A stretch of 64,000 nt of DNA from Microcosmobacter mediterraneus (GTDB lineage: Bacteria; Bacteroidota; Bacteroidia; Flavobacteriales; Flavobacteriaceae): the NCBI RefSeq assembly GCF_031846265.1, contig NZ_JAVRIA010000005.1, positions 1 to 64,000 on the forward strand, written 5' to 3'. Position numbers and translations under genes: made by a program. The notes under the pieces were generated by a model that was not told the DNA's origin, did not search any database, and worked only from the letters and a program-made list of their open reading frames with translations. Position 1 is the first letter of the stretch; the number at the start of each line of letters is the position of its first letter. Shown here piece after piece: positions 27,186-35,864 of this stretch.

Positions 27186-28748
27186 TTAAGAACTACACGA
27201 TAACATGGAACAGCCTACTTTATGTCTTGCCCATTCTGGGCGCTTAGCAAACCATTTTTCATTTTCGGGTTGTTCATCGTATGGTTTTTTTAGTAGATTA
27301 AATAATTCATCAATTAAAGTATAGTCACCTTTTTCTGCATCATCAATGGCTAGTTGTGCCATATAATTTCTAAATATATATTTAGGATTAACGGAATTCA
27401 TTTTATTTTGTCGTTCAGTATCAGAAATTGATTCATTCTTTAATCGATTCCCATAATCAATAAACCATAATTTCCACTGCTGCCTTAGGCTATCTGACAC
27501 TTCAGTGCTATTATAAAATGCATCATTAATAATAGTTAGCCCTTTTTTAGCATCTTCTTTTTTGAAACTGCTAAGGTTTCTAAAGAATATGGTCATATCT
27601 GTCTCAGTAGCATGTAATAGATCTTCTAAAGCGAGTATTAGTTTTTGATCGGTAGATTTTTTAGTTAATAAACCAAGTTTAGAACGCATCATATCTATTG
27701 ACTTTTGTTCAAAATTTGTTTTGTAGGATTCCAAAATAGATTCTAAAGGCTCAGTCTCTTTAATTAATGGGAATAATGTATTGGCTAATTGGTATAAATT
27801 CCAAAGTCCAATATTAGGTTGGTTGCCATAACGATAACGTTTATGTTGTTTGTCTGTGGTGTTTGGTGTCCAACCAAAATCAAAACCTTCCAACCAACCA
27901 TAAGGACCATAATCTATAGTTAATCCAAGAATAGACATATTATCTGTGTTCATTACGCCATGAACAAAGCCTACGCGTTGCCAATGAATTATCATGTCTA
28001 ATGTACGATCAGTAACCTCTTTAAAAAATTTAAGATAGATCTCTTTTGAAGGTTTGCCTAAATGAGCGAAATAATTGTTGATGGTGAAATCGACTAAGGT
28101 TTTCAACGTCTTATGATCTTGTCTTGCTGCAAAAATCTCATAACTGCCAAATCGTAAAAACGAAGGCGCAACTCTACAAACAATAGCTCCTTTTTCATAC
28201 GCAGCATTACCATCGTAAAGCATATCTCGCATAACATCATCACCAGACATTGCCAGAGACAAAGCCCTCGTTGTTGGGATACCCAAATGATGCATGGCTT
28301 CACTACATAAATACTCACGAATGGAAGAACGTAAAACGGCTAAACCGTCTGCGGTTCTGGAGTAGGGAGTTTCTCCAGCACCTTTGAGTTGAAGTGTCCA
28401 ATATTTATGATTGTGTTCTATTTCAGTAAGGTTAATGGCTCTACCATCACCTAATTGTCCTGCCCAATGACCAAATTGATGACCTCCATAACACATGGCA
28501 TATGGGTTTGTATTAGCTAATACCGAATTACCAGTAAAGACATTTAAAAAATCTTTACTGCAAGCATCTTCAGCTGTAATTCCTAAAGTTTTTATAGTTT
28601 CTGGAGATACATGAAGAAGTTTTGGTTTTGAAGTTTTCTTTGGTCTAACATAAGAAAAGCAAGCCTGTTCAACTTGTCGCCTTGTATTTTTAGTAATTGC
28701 ATCTGCTGGTAATGCTTTACTGAATGTATTTTTTATATTGAGCTTCAT
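27186..28748 (-). CDS. selO: Protein adenylyltransferase SelO (YdiU)
   Basis: 520 residues, usual size. A pseudokinase-fold enzyme that transfers AMP from ATP to Ser/Thr/Tyr of target proteins. Markers: YGGHQFGHWAGQLGDGRAI, LQLKGAGETPYSRTADGLAVLRSSIREYLCSEAM, GFVHGVMNTDNMSILGLTIDYGP. The C-terminus GCSMLSCSS places Cys518 at the third-last position, where eukaryotic SelO carries selenocysteine. The start overlaps the stop of the glutaredoxin-like gene (ATGA). In E. coli SelO modifies glutaredoxin and other redox proteins, so the neighbourhood fits. Confidence 0.94.
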   Translation of the reverse strand: MKLNIKNTFSKALPADAITKNTRRQVEQACFSYVRPKKTSKPKLLHVSPETIKTLGITAEDACSKDFLNVFTGNSVLANTNPYAMCYGGHQFGHWAGQLGDGRAINLTEIEHNHKYWTLQLKGAGETPYSRTADGLAVLRSSIREYLCSEAMHHLGIPTTRALSLAMSGDDVMRDMLYDGNAAYEKGAIVCRVAPSFLRFGSYEIFAARQDHKTLKTLVDFTINNYFAHLGKPSKEIYLKFFKEVTDRTLDMIIHWQRVGFVHGVMNTDNMSILGLTIDYGPYGWLEGFDFGWTPNTTDKQHKRYRYGNQPNIGLWNLYQLANTLFPLIKETEPLESILESYKTNFEQKSIDMMRSKLGLLTKKSTDQKLILALEDLLHATETDMTIFFRNLSSFKKEDAKKGLTIINDAFYNSTEVSDSLRQQWKLWFIDYGNRLKNESISDTERQNKMNSVNPKYIFRNYMAQLAIDDAEKGDYTLIDELFNLLKKPYDEQPENEKWFAKRPEWARHKVGCSMLSCSS

Positions 28749-28987
28749 GTTAGTTTTTCAATCCATTTTAGTAAATCTTTGTCAGATGGATTCCTCAGTT
28801 TTTTAGTGGTAATGGTTATTGTTGGAAAATTAAGTTTCCTATTCTTGTATAAGTTACGTAATTCTGCGGCTGCATTACTATTGCGTTCAACATCTAGAAA
28901 CTCGTAATCTAAGTTACGAGTTTCTAAAAATGTTTTGTAGTGTTGTGTTTTATGACAACGATCTGCTCCATAAAGTTTTATCTTCAT
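28745..28987 (-). CDS. Glutaredoxin-like protein with single cysteine (CHKT)
   Basis: 80 residues, a complete small thioredoxin fold: KIKLYGADRCHKTQHYKTFL, a central strand DYEFLDVERN, and a cis-Pro segment NFPTITITTKKLRNPSDKDL. The active-site motif is C-H-K-T (Cys11) instead of CPYC or CxxC, so it is monothiol and has no second Cys anywhere. It could accept or transfer glutathione or another low-molecular thiol, or act with MsrA/MsrB. It overlaps both neighbours by 4 bp (ATGA), msrA upstream and selO downstream. It is a candidate physiological target of SelO (inference). Confidence 0.82.
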   Translation of the reverse strand: MKIKLYGADRCHKTQHYKTFLETRNLDYEFLDVERNSNAAAELRNLYKNRKLNFPTITITTKKLRNPSDKDLLKWIEKLT

Positions 28988-29526
28988 GGCTTTAATTTAT
29001 CTGAATGTAACTGTCTCAGTTTAGCAAGTTTTGGTTTTATAACAAAACTACAATAGCCTTGAGATGGATTATTTTTATAATAATCTTGGTGTTCTTTAGT
29101 AGCTTCATAAAAGATATCTAAAGCTGAAATTTCTGTAACTATTGGATCCTCATAATAAGCTTGTAATTCTTTAAGAACAATTTCAGAAATTTCTTTTTGA
29201 GAATCATTATGATAGAAAATAACAGAACGATATTGAGTGCCACGATCTGCACCTTGACGATTCAAAGTAGTAGGATCGTGAGTGGTCATAAAAATGACTA
29301 AAATATCTTCGTAAGAAATCGCATTAGCATCAAAAGTAATTTGTACCACTTCTGCATGACCAGTTAAACCAGAACAAATTTCACGATAGGTTGGATGCCC
29401 TGGAGCATTGCCTCCAGAATAACCAGAAACTACGTTTTCAATCCCTTTTACCTCTTGAAAAACAGCTTCTGTACACCAAAAGCAACCACCACCAACAGTG
29501 GCTAAGTGCAAGTCTTTAGTTTTCAT
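28984..29526 (-). CDS. msrA: Peptide-methionine (S)-S-oxide reductase
   Basis: 180 residues. Reduces the S-epimer of methionine sulfoxide in proteins and free Met. Catalytic Cys in GGGCFWCTEAVFQEVKG, plus GYSGG and the conserved HPTYREICSGLTGHAEVVQI stretch. No signal peptide, so it is cytoplasmic. It overlaps the msrB stop by 11 bp and is preceded by an unusually strong Shine-Dalgarno sequence. It overlaps the glutaredoxin-like gene downstream by 4 bp. Confidence 0.96.
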   Translation of the reverse strand: MKTKDLHLATVGGGCFWCTEAVFQEVKGIENVVSGYSGGNAPGHPTYREICSGLTGHAEVVQITFDANAISYEDILVIFMTTHDPTTLNRQGADRGTQYRSVIFYHNDSQKEISEIVLKELQAYYEDPIVTEISALDIFYEATKEHQDYYKNNPSQGYCSFVIKPKLAKLRQLHSDKLKP

Positions 29527-29977
29527 TTACAACCTCCTTATTCAAAATCATAGATTCAGAATTTACACAATAACGCAATCCGCTTGGCTCAGGACCATCA
29601 GGAAACACATGTCCTAAATGTCCGTCACAAGAATTGCACATAACTTCAACGCGAACCATACCAAAAGAAGAATCCTTTTCGTACTTGATAGCGTTTTCTT
29701 TTATGGGTTGGGTAAAACTTGGCCAGCCAGTACCAGAACTAAATTTTATTGTAGAATCGAACAATGGTGTATCACAGCATACACAATTGTATTGGCCTTC
29801 GTCATAAATGCTACACAAAGCACCACTATGAGGTCTTTCCGTACCTTTTTGTCTTGTAATTCTAAATTGTTCTGGAGTTAATTGAGCTTCCCATTCACTT
29901 TCAGATTTTTCTACTCGTCTATCTGGAGTAGGATTTCCATTTACGGAAAAGTTAATAACGTTTTTCCAAGTTAGCAT
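29516..29977 (-). CDS. msrB: Peptide-methionine (R)-S-oxide reductase
   Basis: 153 residues. Reduces the R-epimer of methionine sulfoxide, complementing MsrA. Zinc is held by two Cys pairs (CVCCDTPLF and CNSCDGHLGH), with catalytic Cys in LRYCVNSESM and SGTGWPSFTQP in front. First gene of a six-gene redox operon reading msrB-msrA-grx-selO-OsmC fusion-zinc ribbon. Confidence 0.96.
   Translation of the reverse strand: MLTWKNVINFSVNGNPTPDRRVEKSESEWEAQLTPEQFRITRQKGTERPHSGALCSIYDEGQYNCVCCDTPLFDSTIKFSSGTGWPSFTQPIKENAIKYEKDSSFGMVRVEVMCNSCDGHLGHVFPDGPEPSGLRYCVNSESMILNKEVVNEN
29533..29539 (-). promoter_or_regulatory. Strong Shine-Dalgarno sequence before msrA
   Basis: AAGGAGG on the minus strand, 6 bases before the msrA ATG and inside the msrB coding end. 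Bacteroidota genes mostly lack such motifs, so here it may ensure re-initiation after msrB. Confidence 0.6.
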
Positions 29978-30070
29978 ACTTTAGGGTCCTTTCTTGTTAG
30001 TTAATAATATGCTTATTTTAACCTAAATATAGTCGAAAAAAGTTCAGTTTACTTACAATTCTTATATTTC

Positions 30071-30120
30071 AATACTAAATACCAATATCATAAATTTTGT
30101 GTTCATTAAAGTTTAGTATT
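30071..30120. promoter_or_regulatory. Inverted repeat upstream of the HD-PycTM gene
   Basis: AATACTAAA (30071-30079) and TTTAGTATT (30112-30120) are perfect 9-bp complements 32 bases apart, just before the ATG at 30144. It could be an operator pair or a leader stem. The 166-bp gap is AT-rich, so chance cannot be excluded. Confidence 0.35.
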
Positions 30121-30143
30121 TTTACTTCGTAATTTTTAAAACT

Positions 30144-31400
30144 ATGAGCACTTTACTTGAAGACGTTGAAAAATTTATTGTCAATCATTTTTATGAGAAT
30201 TTAGATAGTTCTTTTGTTTACCATAACCTCTCACATACACAACGCGTCGTAGAAAAAACAAAAGAGATAATAGAAACAGAGACAATTTCTGAATCTGAGT
30301 CTCAGAATTTAATAATTGCAGCTTGGTTTCATGATTCTGGTTACACAAAAACGATTAAAGGACATGAGGAAGAGAGTGCTTTAATTGCTAGAGATTTTCT
30401 TAAAGATAAAGGCTTAGAGGAAAAAGATATTATTACTGTAGAAGCAATAATACTTGCTACTGAAATGTCTTATGAGCCTAAAACCATCTTAGGAAAAATT
30501 ATTAGAGATGCTGATAGTTCTCATGTAGGAAGTAAAAATTATGCTGATTTTAAGCAGTTACTAAGAAAAGAGTGGGAAGTTACTCAAGACCTTGTATTTA
30601 CAGATGAAGAGTGGCAAGAAACTAATATTGATTTTCTTATGAATCACCATCAGTTTTATACGTTTTACGCTGCTTCTAAATGGGAAAAACAAAAAGGAAA
30701 AAGTTTAGCATCATTACTGAAAACACAAAATAAAACTAAGCTTGAACACTCTAAACTTAAACATAAAAAGGAAGAATTAGCTTTTAAGAAAAGCAAGGTA
30801 GAATTACCAGAACGTGGTATTGAAACCATGTTTAGAGTAGCATTACGAAACCATATTACTTTAAGTGATATTGCAGATACTAAAGCAAATATTTTACTTT
30901 CAGTTAATGCGATTATTATTTCTGTGGCTTTATCTAATTTACTTCCTAAATTAGATAACCCTTCTAATTCGTATTTAATTTATCCAACTTTAATATTTTT
31001 AGTTTTTACAGTAGCATCTATAACGATGTCTGTAATTGCAACGAGGCCAAATGTTACCAGAGGTAAGTTTAACAAAGAAGATGTAGCTAACAAAAAAGTG
31101 AACTTAATGTTTTTTGGTAATTTTCATAAAATGAGTTTACCTGAGTTTGAATGGGCTATGACTGAAATGATGAAGGATAGAGATTATTTGTATGGTTCTT
31201 TAACAAAAGACCTTTATTTCTTGGGTCTTGTTTTAAATAGAAAATATAATTTGTTAAGGCACACCTACACTGTATTTATGATTGGTATATTAATTAGTGT
31301 TATTGCTTTTGGCGTTGCATTTTATCTACAAAGTGGAGGCGAAGACCCTAGAGCTGCAATGAATATTTTGTCTTATTTAGGCTCAAGTGACATCACATAG
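30144..31400 (+). CDS. HD-domain phosphohydrolase fused to Pycsar-effector-like (PycTM, DUF5706) membrane module
   Basis: 418 residues. Residues about 5-190 form an HD domain with H31, H63-D64 (AAWFHDSGYT), H74 (GHEEES) and an RDAD motif near 121-124, the metal pattern of HD phosphohydrolases. After a charged linker (about 190-220), residues 222-405 match the PycTM type: ETMFRVALRNHITLSDIADTKANILLSVNAIII with A244-N249 at the start of the first membrane helix. Helices lie at about 250-270, 280-300 and 382-402. PycTM proteins are known effectors of cCMP/cUMP anti-phage signalling that act on the membrane. No nucleotide cyclase is adjacent, so the trigger is unknown. The tail overlaps the convergent gene by 28 bp. 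Confidence 0.85.
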   Translation: MSTLLEDVEKFIVNHFYENLDSSFVYHNLSHTQRVVEKTKEIIETETISESESQNLIIAAWFHDSGYTKTIKGHEEESALIARDFLKDKGLEEKDIITVEAIILATEMSYEPKTILGKIIRDADSSHVGSKNYADFKQLLRKEWEVTQDLVFTDEEWQETNIDFLMNHHQFYTFYAASKWEKQKGKSLASLLKTQNKTKLEHSKLKHKKEELAFKKSKVELPERGIETMFRVALRNHITLSDIADTKANILLSVNAIIISVALSNLLPKLDNPSNSYLIYPTLIFLVFTVASITMSVIATRPNVTRGKFNKEDVANKKVNLMFFGNFHKMSLPEFEWAMTEMMKDRDYLYGSLTKDLYFLGLVLNRKYNLLRHTYTVFMIGILISVIAFGVAFYLQSGGEDPRAAMNILSYLGSSDIT

Positions 31401-31696
31401 TTATGACTTTCTATTAGGTATTCTCTGAGTTTTGAGATATCCTTAAAAAGACTTTTAGGCATTTTTACATAGCCACGCATTGTGGCACCATAAGATTTAT
31501 AATCAGTAGTATTTAATTGATTTATGAGTTCTTTTTTTCTTGCTTCAGAAAACCTGAATCCAATGTCACCAGCTTTATTGTAAAGAGAAAACATATAACC
31601 ATTATCTGAAGTGTAAAGCATATTTTTACCTTTTAACTCTATATTTGAACATGCATTAATAACGGCTTTATAAATGTCTAGATTTTTGTCATCCAT
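31373..31696 (-). CDS. Small conserved-type protein, weakly TfoX-N-like
   Basis: 107 residues, no signal peptide or membrane segment. The pattern KGKNMLYTSDNGYMFSLYNKAG, then YKSYGATMRGYVKMP and SLFKDISKLREYLIESHNYV, recalls the TfoX N-terminal/DUF1801-like small alpha-beta fold, but this is a weak reading. It starts at the stop codon of the GAF-domain gene (1-bp contact) and is probably co-expressed with it. Its last 28 bases overlap the convergent HD-PycTM gene. Function not recognised. Confidence 0.6.
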   Translation of the reverse strand: MDDKNLDIYKAVINACSNIELKGKNMLYTSDNGYMFSLYNKAGDIGFRFSEARKKELINQLNTTDYKSYGATMRGYVKMPKSLFKDISKLREYLIESHNYVMSLEPK

Positions 31697-34071
31697 TATT
31701 TAAACTCTTCCATTAATTCATCAATAGTAACTGAAGACTTATCACAAAAATGCTCTTGATAAATTACCTCAACTCTTAGAGCTTTTAAACCAGATACACC
31801 TTGTAAATCTTCTAATTCTAATTCTTCAAGTTTACCAAAACAACCCTTAGATTGAAGGTATTTTATATATTTTTTATATTCTCTTGCATCTTTGTCTTGT
31901 GAGTAAACAATAGCAATTTTACCAGGAACAGTAAGACGATCTTTGGTTCCTTTTATATGTGCTTTATCTATTCGTTTTTTAATAATCTCATACCTAATAT
32001 TATAAGCGCCATCAACATCAAACTGCTTCTCATCCATTCTAAATTTAATAGCCATAGCATTACTATGCACTAAAATAAGCGATGCAACATCAAGTTTATG
32101 ATCCATGTCATTTTTTGCTTGATGAGCAACTTGCTCCATTTCATACATATTTTGTAATTGCCATAATCTTAGATTGTATAAGTATAATTCGTCAAAGGTT
32201 TTGTGCTTAACTAAGGACTGTCCTATGTACATGTTATATTCAACACCATCTGTTTTATAGCGTTCAAAGTAATGTGGAAACATTTGCTGAGCTTCGTCTT
32301 GTTTTTTATCTAAAAAGTTAGATAGCTTATCATTTAGAATCATAACACTATCTTCGTATGCCTTTCGCTTTTCATAGACAACATTTAAATCTTTGTCTAA
32401 GCGATTTTTGTAAACTTCTACTAAAGATTTAAGCTCGTTATTAATTTCTTTAATATGTCTAAAAACAGGGTATATATCTTTTTTTAAGAAATCTAATATG
32501 CCGATTTCATCACCAGCTTTAAGCCCTTTTTTAACCTCTACTAAATATTCTTCAACTCTGAACATAAGTTCTTTGTATATAGGAAGTTGTTCCGTATCAC
32601 AAGCTTTTCTTAGAACGTCTATTGCGAGAGTGAGTTGTGTGGTTAAATCTTCTTGTATGGCATGATTTCGAGCTAATGAAGATCCTTTGATATCACTTTG
32701 GCCAAAAAGTGGATAGACATCATCAAAAACGATTTCGTCAATTTTTGGGTTGTCCTCATTACTTTCTAAAGCAGCAAAATACTTTTCTGCTGCTTCATAA
32801 AAACGCCATTTTACTGTTGGATGAATCGATGTATAGTGTTGTTGAATTGTTGCTTCTAAAGTGTTTTGGTGCTCTTCTGATGAGCGTTCAACTGCAGCCT
32901 CAAAAGCTGGAATAATATCTTTGAGTCTTTGCTGATTTACTGAGTTTAACTCAAATGGTCTTGGTGATGCAATCTCTAAAACTGCTAAATCATCATTAGC
33001 TGTAGCTTTTATTGGTAATAAAATAATACTATGTATACCTTTTTCTTTAAGTCTTTGGTAAAAAGGATTACCATCTGTATGTTGTCCATATTTTTCAACA
33101 TCAGAAATAGCAATAGGTTCTTTATTTTTAAAAACTTTAGTTATTATTCCGTTACAAAAGAAACCATTACAGTTCTGAGAAAGTTCATCACTTAAAATAA
33201 GACTTTTAGACTTCTTGGCCTTTGTTGAGCAAATTTGATTATGTACTATATCAAAGATTGAGAACCCCATCATTAAATCTTTAATATTGAAAAACTCTCT
33301 TAGGTCATTTTGGAGGTTTGTAATGAGATCATCACCAGTCTTTAAAAGATCTGTGCGTATGGAAGAAATCGTTTCATCTGTAGTAACATCAAACAAATTC
33401 ATAATACCAAAGCCTTTGTATATATAGCTATTTGGAGGAAATTTTTCTTTCCAAATGTCAATATTATCAAAGTTATCTAAAAGCAGTTTATAATCCTCGT
33501 CTGTAATTTCGGGTGCTGAATCTGTTTTAATAATTTCGGTGAAATCTGCATTAAAAGCCACTCTATAATGATGCATTGTTCCAGTTTTGTTATTAGGAAT
33601 ATCAAACAAAAAAGGTCTTTTTATATCCATTGGTTTACCATAATAAAAACCTAGGATCATTGCGCATGCATTGATGTATAATTTATCTTCTTCAAGATTT
33701 CTTAGCGTAATTTCATAATCCTTACCTGCATTATCTAAAATGGTTTCAAATCGCTTCGAAAAATTAAAAGATGTAAAAGAGAAAGGTATACTCGCAGCCT
33801 TGATTTCATTTTCTGATAGAATCTCTGGAAATAATCCATCTAAAACAAGTGCTATTTGCTCGCTATATTTTTCTATTAAAGTGAAATCATCAAACCCTTC
33901 AATTAAATCTGAATATTGAAGTAAATAAGCTCTTATTTCTTTAGCAGATTTATGATAAGGGTGATTTTCATCATCGGCATATGCGCCATAGAAATCAATA
34001 ACTTTTTTAAAGCTAATGAATTGCTTCATAGGTAATTGCACATCTTTATTCTTAGAGTGAATAATTTTCAT
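31696..34071 (-). CDS. Large GAF-domain protein of unknown function
   Basis: About 791 residues from the ATG at 34071; an upstream TTG at 34095 lies on a -7-like promoter box, so the ATG is preferred. No signal peptide. Residues about 250-395 look like a GAF sensory domain (CNGFFCNGIITKVFKNKEPIAISDVEKYGQ; GIHSIILLPIKA). The remainder is mostly helical, with coiled segments (EIGILDFLKKDIYPVFRHIKEINNEL) and no recognisable kinase, cyclase or DNA-binding output. The C-terminal part ends in a compact alpha-beta unit (TVPGKIAIVYSQDKDAREYKKYI). A cytoplasmic sensor or scaffold is the most that can be said. Confidence 0.72.
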   Translation of the reverse strand: MKIIHSKNKDVQLPMKQFISFKKVIDFYGAYADDENHPYHKSAKEIRAYLLQYSDLIEGFDDFTLIEKYSEQIALVLDGLFPEILSENEIKAASIPFSFTSFNFSKRFETILDNAGKDYEITLRNLEEDKLYINACAMILGFYYGKPMDIKRPFLFDIPNNKTGTMHHYRVAFNADFTEIIKTDSAPEITDEDYKLLLDNFDNIDIWKEKFPPNSYIYKGFGIMNLFDVTTDETISSIRTDLLKTGDDLITNLQNDLREFFNIKDLMMGFSIFDIVHNQICSTKAKKSKSLILSDELSQNCNGFFCNGIITKVFKNKEPIAISDVEKYGQHTDGNPFYQRLKEKGIHSIILLPIKATANDDLAVLEIASPRPFELNSVNQQRLKDIIPAFEAAVERSSEEHQNTLEATIQQHYTSIHPTVKWRFYEAAEKYFAALESNEDNPKIDEIVFDDVYPLFGQSDIKGSSLARNHAIQEDLTTQLTLAIDVLRKACDTEQLPIYKELMFRVEEYLVEVKKGLKAGDEIGILDFLKKDIYPVFRHIKEINNELKSLVEVYKNRLDKDLNVVYEKRKAYEDSVMILNDKLSNFLDKKQDEAQQMFPHYFERYKTDGVEYNMYIGQSLVKHKTFDELYLYNLRLWQLQNMYEMEQVAHQAKNDMDHKLDVASLILVHSNAMAIKFRMDEKQFDVDGAYNIRYEIIKKRIDKAHIKGTKDRLTVPGKIAIVYSQDKDAREYKKYIKYLQSKGCFGKLEELELEDLQGVSGLKALRVEVIYQEHFCDKSSVTIDELMEEFK

Positions 34072-34092
34072 ACGATCAGTATTGAGTCTAAA

Positions 34093-34100
34093 CAAAGGTA
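34093..34100 (-). promoter_or_regulatory. -7 promoter element of the GAF-domain gene
   Basis: TACCTTTG on the minus strand fits TAnnTTTG and lies 21 bases before the chosen ATG. No TTTG -33 box is visible at the right distance. Confidence 0.4.
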
Positions 34101-34180
34101 CTAATTATTGGTTAGTCGATAATTAGTAGACTACTTTACAGTAAAAATGTTACGTTGTTAAGACTAAATTTAAAAGAGCG

Positions 34181-35860
34181 CTAATTAATTTTTTCTAATA
34201 AAATGATATCAAAATCTGAGGTAATATTTACAAGGCCTTTATCAACTTTAACTACTTGACCAGAATAAGCATCTCGTAATTGGTCACCGTTTTTAAATAG
34301 TTTAGAAACGTTTACTATTTTCTCACCCTTTTTAAGATGTAAACCTATGACAACAAGATCTCTAAAATTATCTTTTTGATAACTTCTGTAAAATAGATAG
34401 GGTTCTTGGGTTAACATTTGATGTGTACCAGCACCAACTGCTGTATGTTTAGCTCTAAACTGACCTAGCTTTTGCCAATGTGTAAGGATTTCTTTCGTGC
34501 CAGTATAACTTTCAATGTCTTTCCAGTTCATAAATGAGCGAAGGGTTGCATCGCCAACCGTTCCTTCAATAACTAAAGGTCGTGCAGATTCATCGCCATA
34601 ATAAACTTGAGATGTACCTGGAGCTAATAATAATTTATTAGCAGTTTTAAATGGTTGCTCTCTATGAGCATCAAAAGGTTGACCATCGTCATGAGAACTT
34701 AAATAGTTTAATACACCATAATCTTTTAAATCTGTTTTAAGCACATTAGAATAACGTTTAAAAAGTGCCTCATAATCTAACTCTTTAGAATTCCATTTAA
34801 ATTCAAAGTTTATTAAACTTTGAAAAGCATCATCAAAATAGTTAACCTTTTTATCACCAAAATCAAAATACTGTCCTCCACTTATATTATAATTGTAAAC
34901 TTCACCAACTAAATAAAAGTTGTTATCGTCTAATACTTTATCAGGATTTTTTTTTTTGTATTCTGAAAATGTATAATCACATTGATCTTTAAACTCCTGC
35001 CAAACATATTCTTCAGTATGTTTTACAGTATCAACTCTATAGCCATCAATGCCGAATTCATCAATATAATCTGTGAGCCATTTCATTATGTAGAAACGTG
35101 GTGCTCTAGGATAGCCTGTTCTTGCAAAGAACGCATCCAATTCTTTTATTTCTTGCTCATAACGTTCTTCGGCTTTCCATTTTTCAACTAATTGAGGAGG
35201 TAACTCAACATTATCATTACTTTCGGTTTTAATATCTGGTAAGTTTTTTACCAATGTACAAGTAATTGTATTTTCATAAGTATCGTACTTACATTGTGGA
35301 TTTGTTCTTACCCAATCATTAGGCCAAACAGGATCCTTTTCTGTAACAGGACCAGTATGATTAATAACAGCATCTAGCAGTATACGAATACCCTTAGCAT
35401 GTGCAGCATCAACCAATGCTTTTAAATCTTCTTTAGTACCATAATTGGGATCAATATTAGTCCAATCTTTAGTCCAATAGCCATGAAATCCATAAGTTAG
35501 TCCTGTACCTTCATCTGTGCCACCATGAATTTGTTCTACAATTGGTGTCATCCAGATGGCATTGATTCCTAAATTTGTAAAATAGCCTTCATTTATTTTT
35601 TGGGTAATACCTTTAAGATCGCCACCTTTAAAACCTCTGAGTATACCTGTTTCTTTGGTGCGATTAAAATTAATATCGTTAGTACTATCACCATTATTAA
35701 AACGATCGGTTAGCAAGAAATAAATATTTGCTGCGTTCCATACAAAAGGAGCTTCTGTGAGTGAAGGTTCTAAAACATGATCTCCAATAAGTGTATTAGA
35801 ATTTTTGTCTTTACAATTAAAGACAAATAATACAACAAAAAGAAAGGCTAATTTTTTCAT
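34181..35860 (-). CDS. GH13 alpha-amylase-type lipoprotein
   Basis: 559 residues from the ATG at 35860, which gives a clean lipoprotein signal (FLFVVLFVFNC). The longer upstream reading lacks one. The GH13 (beta/alpha)8 barrel is intact: region I DAVINH (D163), nucleophile D277 in GYRVDTVKH, acid/base E320 in LVGEVYNY, and H390-D391 in SSHDDGQ. It cleaves or transfers alpha-1,4-glucosidic bonds and is anchored by lipid at the envelope. Last gene of the glucan operon, 4 bp after the next GH13 gene. Substrate size (amylase versus maltodextrin-acting) cannot be set from motifs. Confidence 0.93.
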   Translation of the reverse strand: MKKLAFLFVVLFVFNCKDKNSNTLIGDHVLEPSLTEAPFVWNAANIYFLLTDRFNNGDSTNDINFNRTKETGILRGFKGGDLKGITQKINEGYFTNLGINAIWMTPIVEQIHGGTDEGTGLTYGFHGYWTKDWTNIDPNYGTKEDLKALVDAAHAKGIRILLDAVINHTGPVTEKDPVWPNDWVRTNPQCKYDTYENTITCTLVKNLPDIKTESNDNVELPPQLVEKWKAEERYEQEIKELDAFFARTGYPRAPRFYIMKWLTDYIDEFGIDGYRVDTVKHTEEYVWQEFKDQCDYTFSEYKKKNPDKVLDDNNFYLVGEVYNYNISGGQYFDFGDKKVNYFDDAFQSLINFEFKWNSKELDYEALFKRYSNVLKTDLKDYGVLNYLSSHDDGQPFDAHREQPFKTANKLLLAPGTSQVYYGDESARPLVIEGTVGDATLRSFMNWKDIESYTGTKEILTHWQKLGQFRAKHTAVGAGTHQMLTQEPYLFYRSYQKDNFRDLVVIGLHLKKGEKIVNVSKLFKNGDQLRDAYSGQVVKVDKGLVNITSDFDIILLEKIN

Positions 35861-35864
35861 GTGC

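Noticed and set aside
30144..34095. Complete Pycsar anti-phage operon
   Set aside because: The effector-like module is present, but no nucleotide cyclase gene is adjacent and the HD fusion differs from the standard pair, so only the fusion itself is reported.
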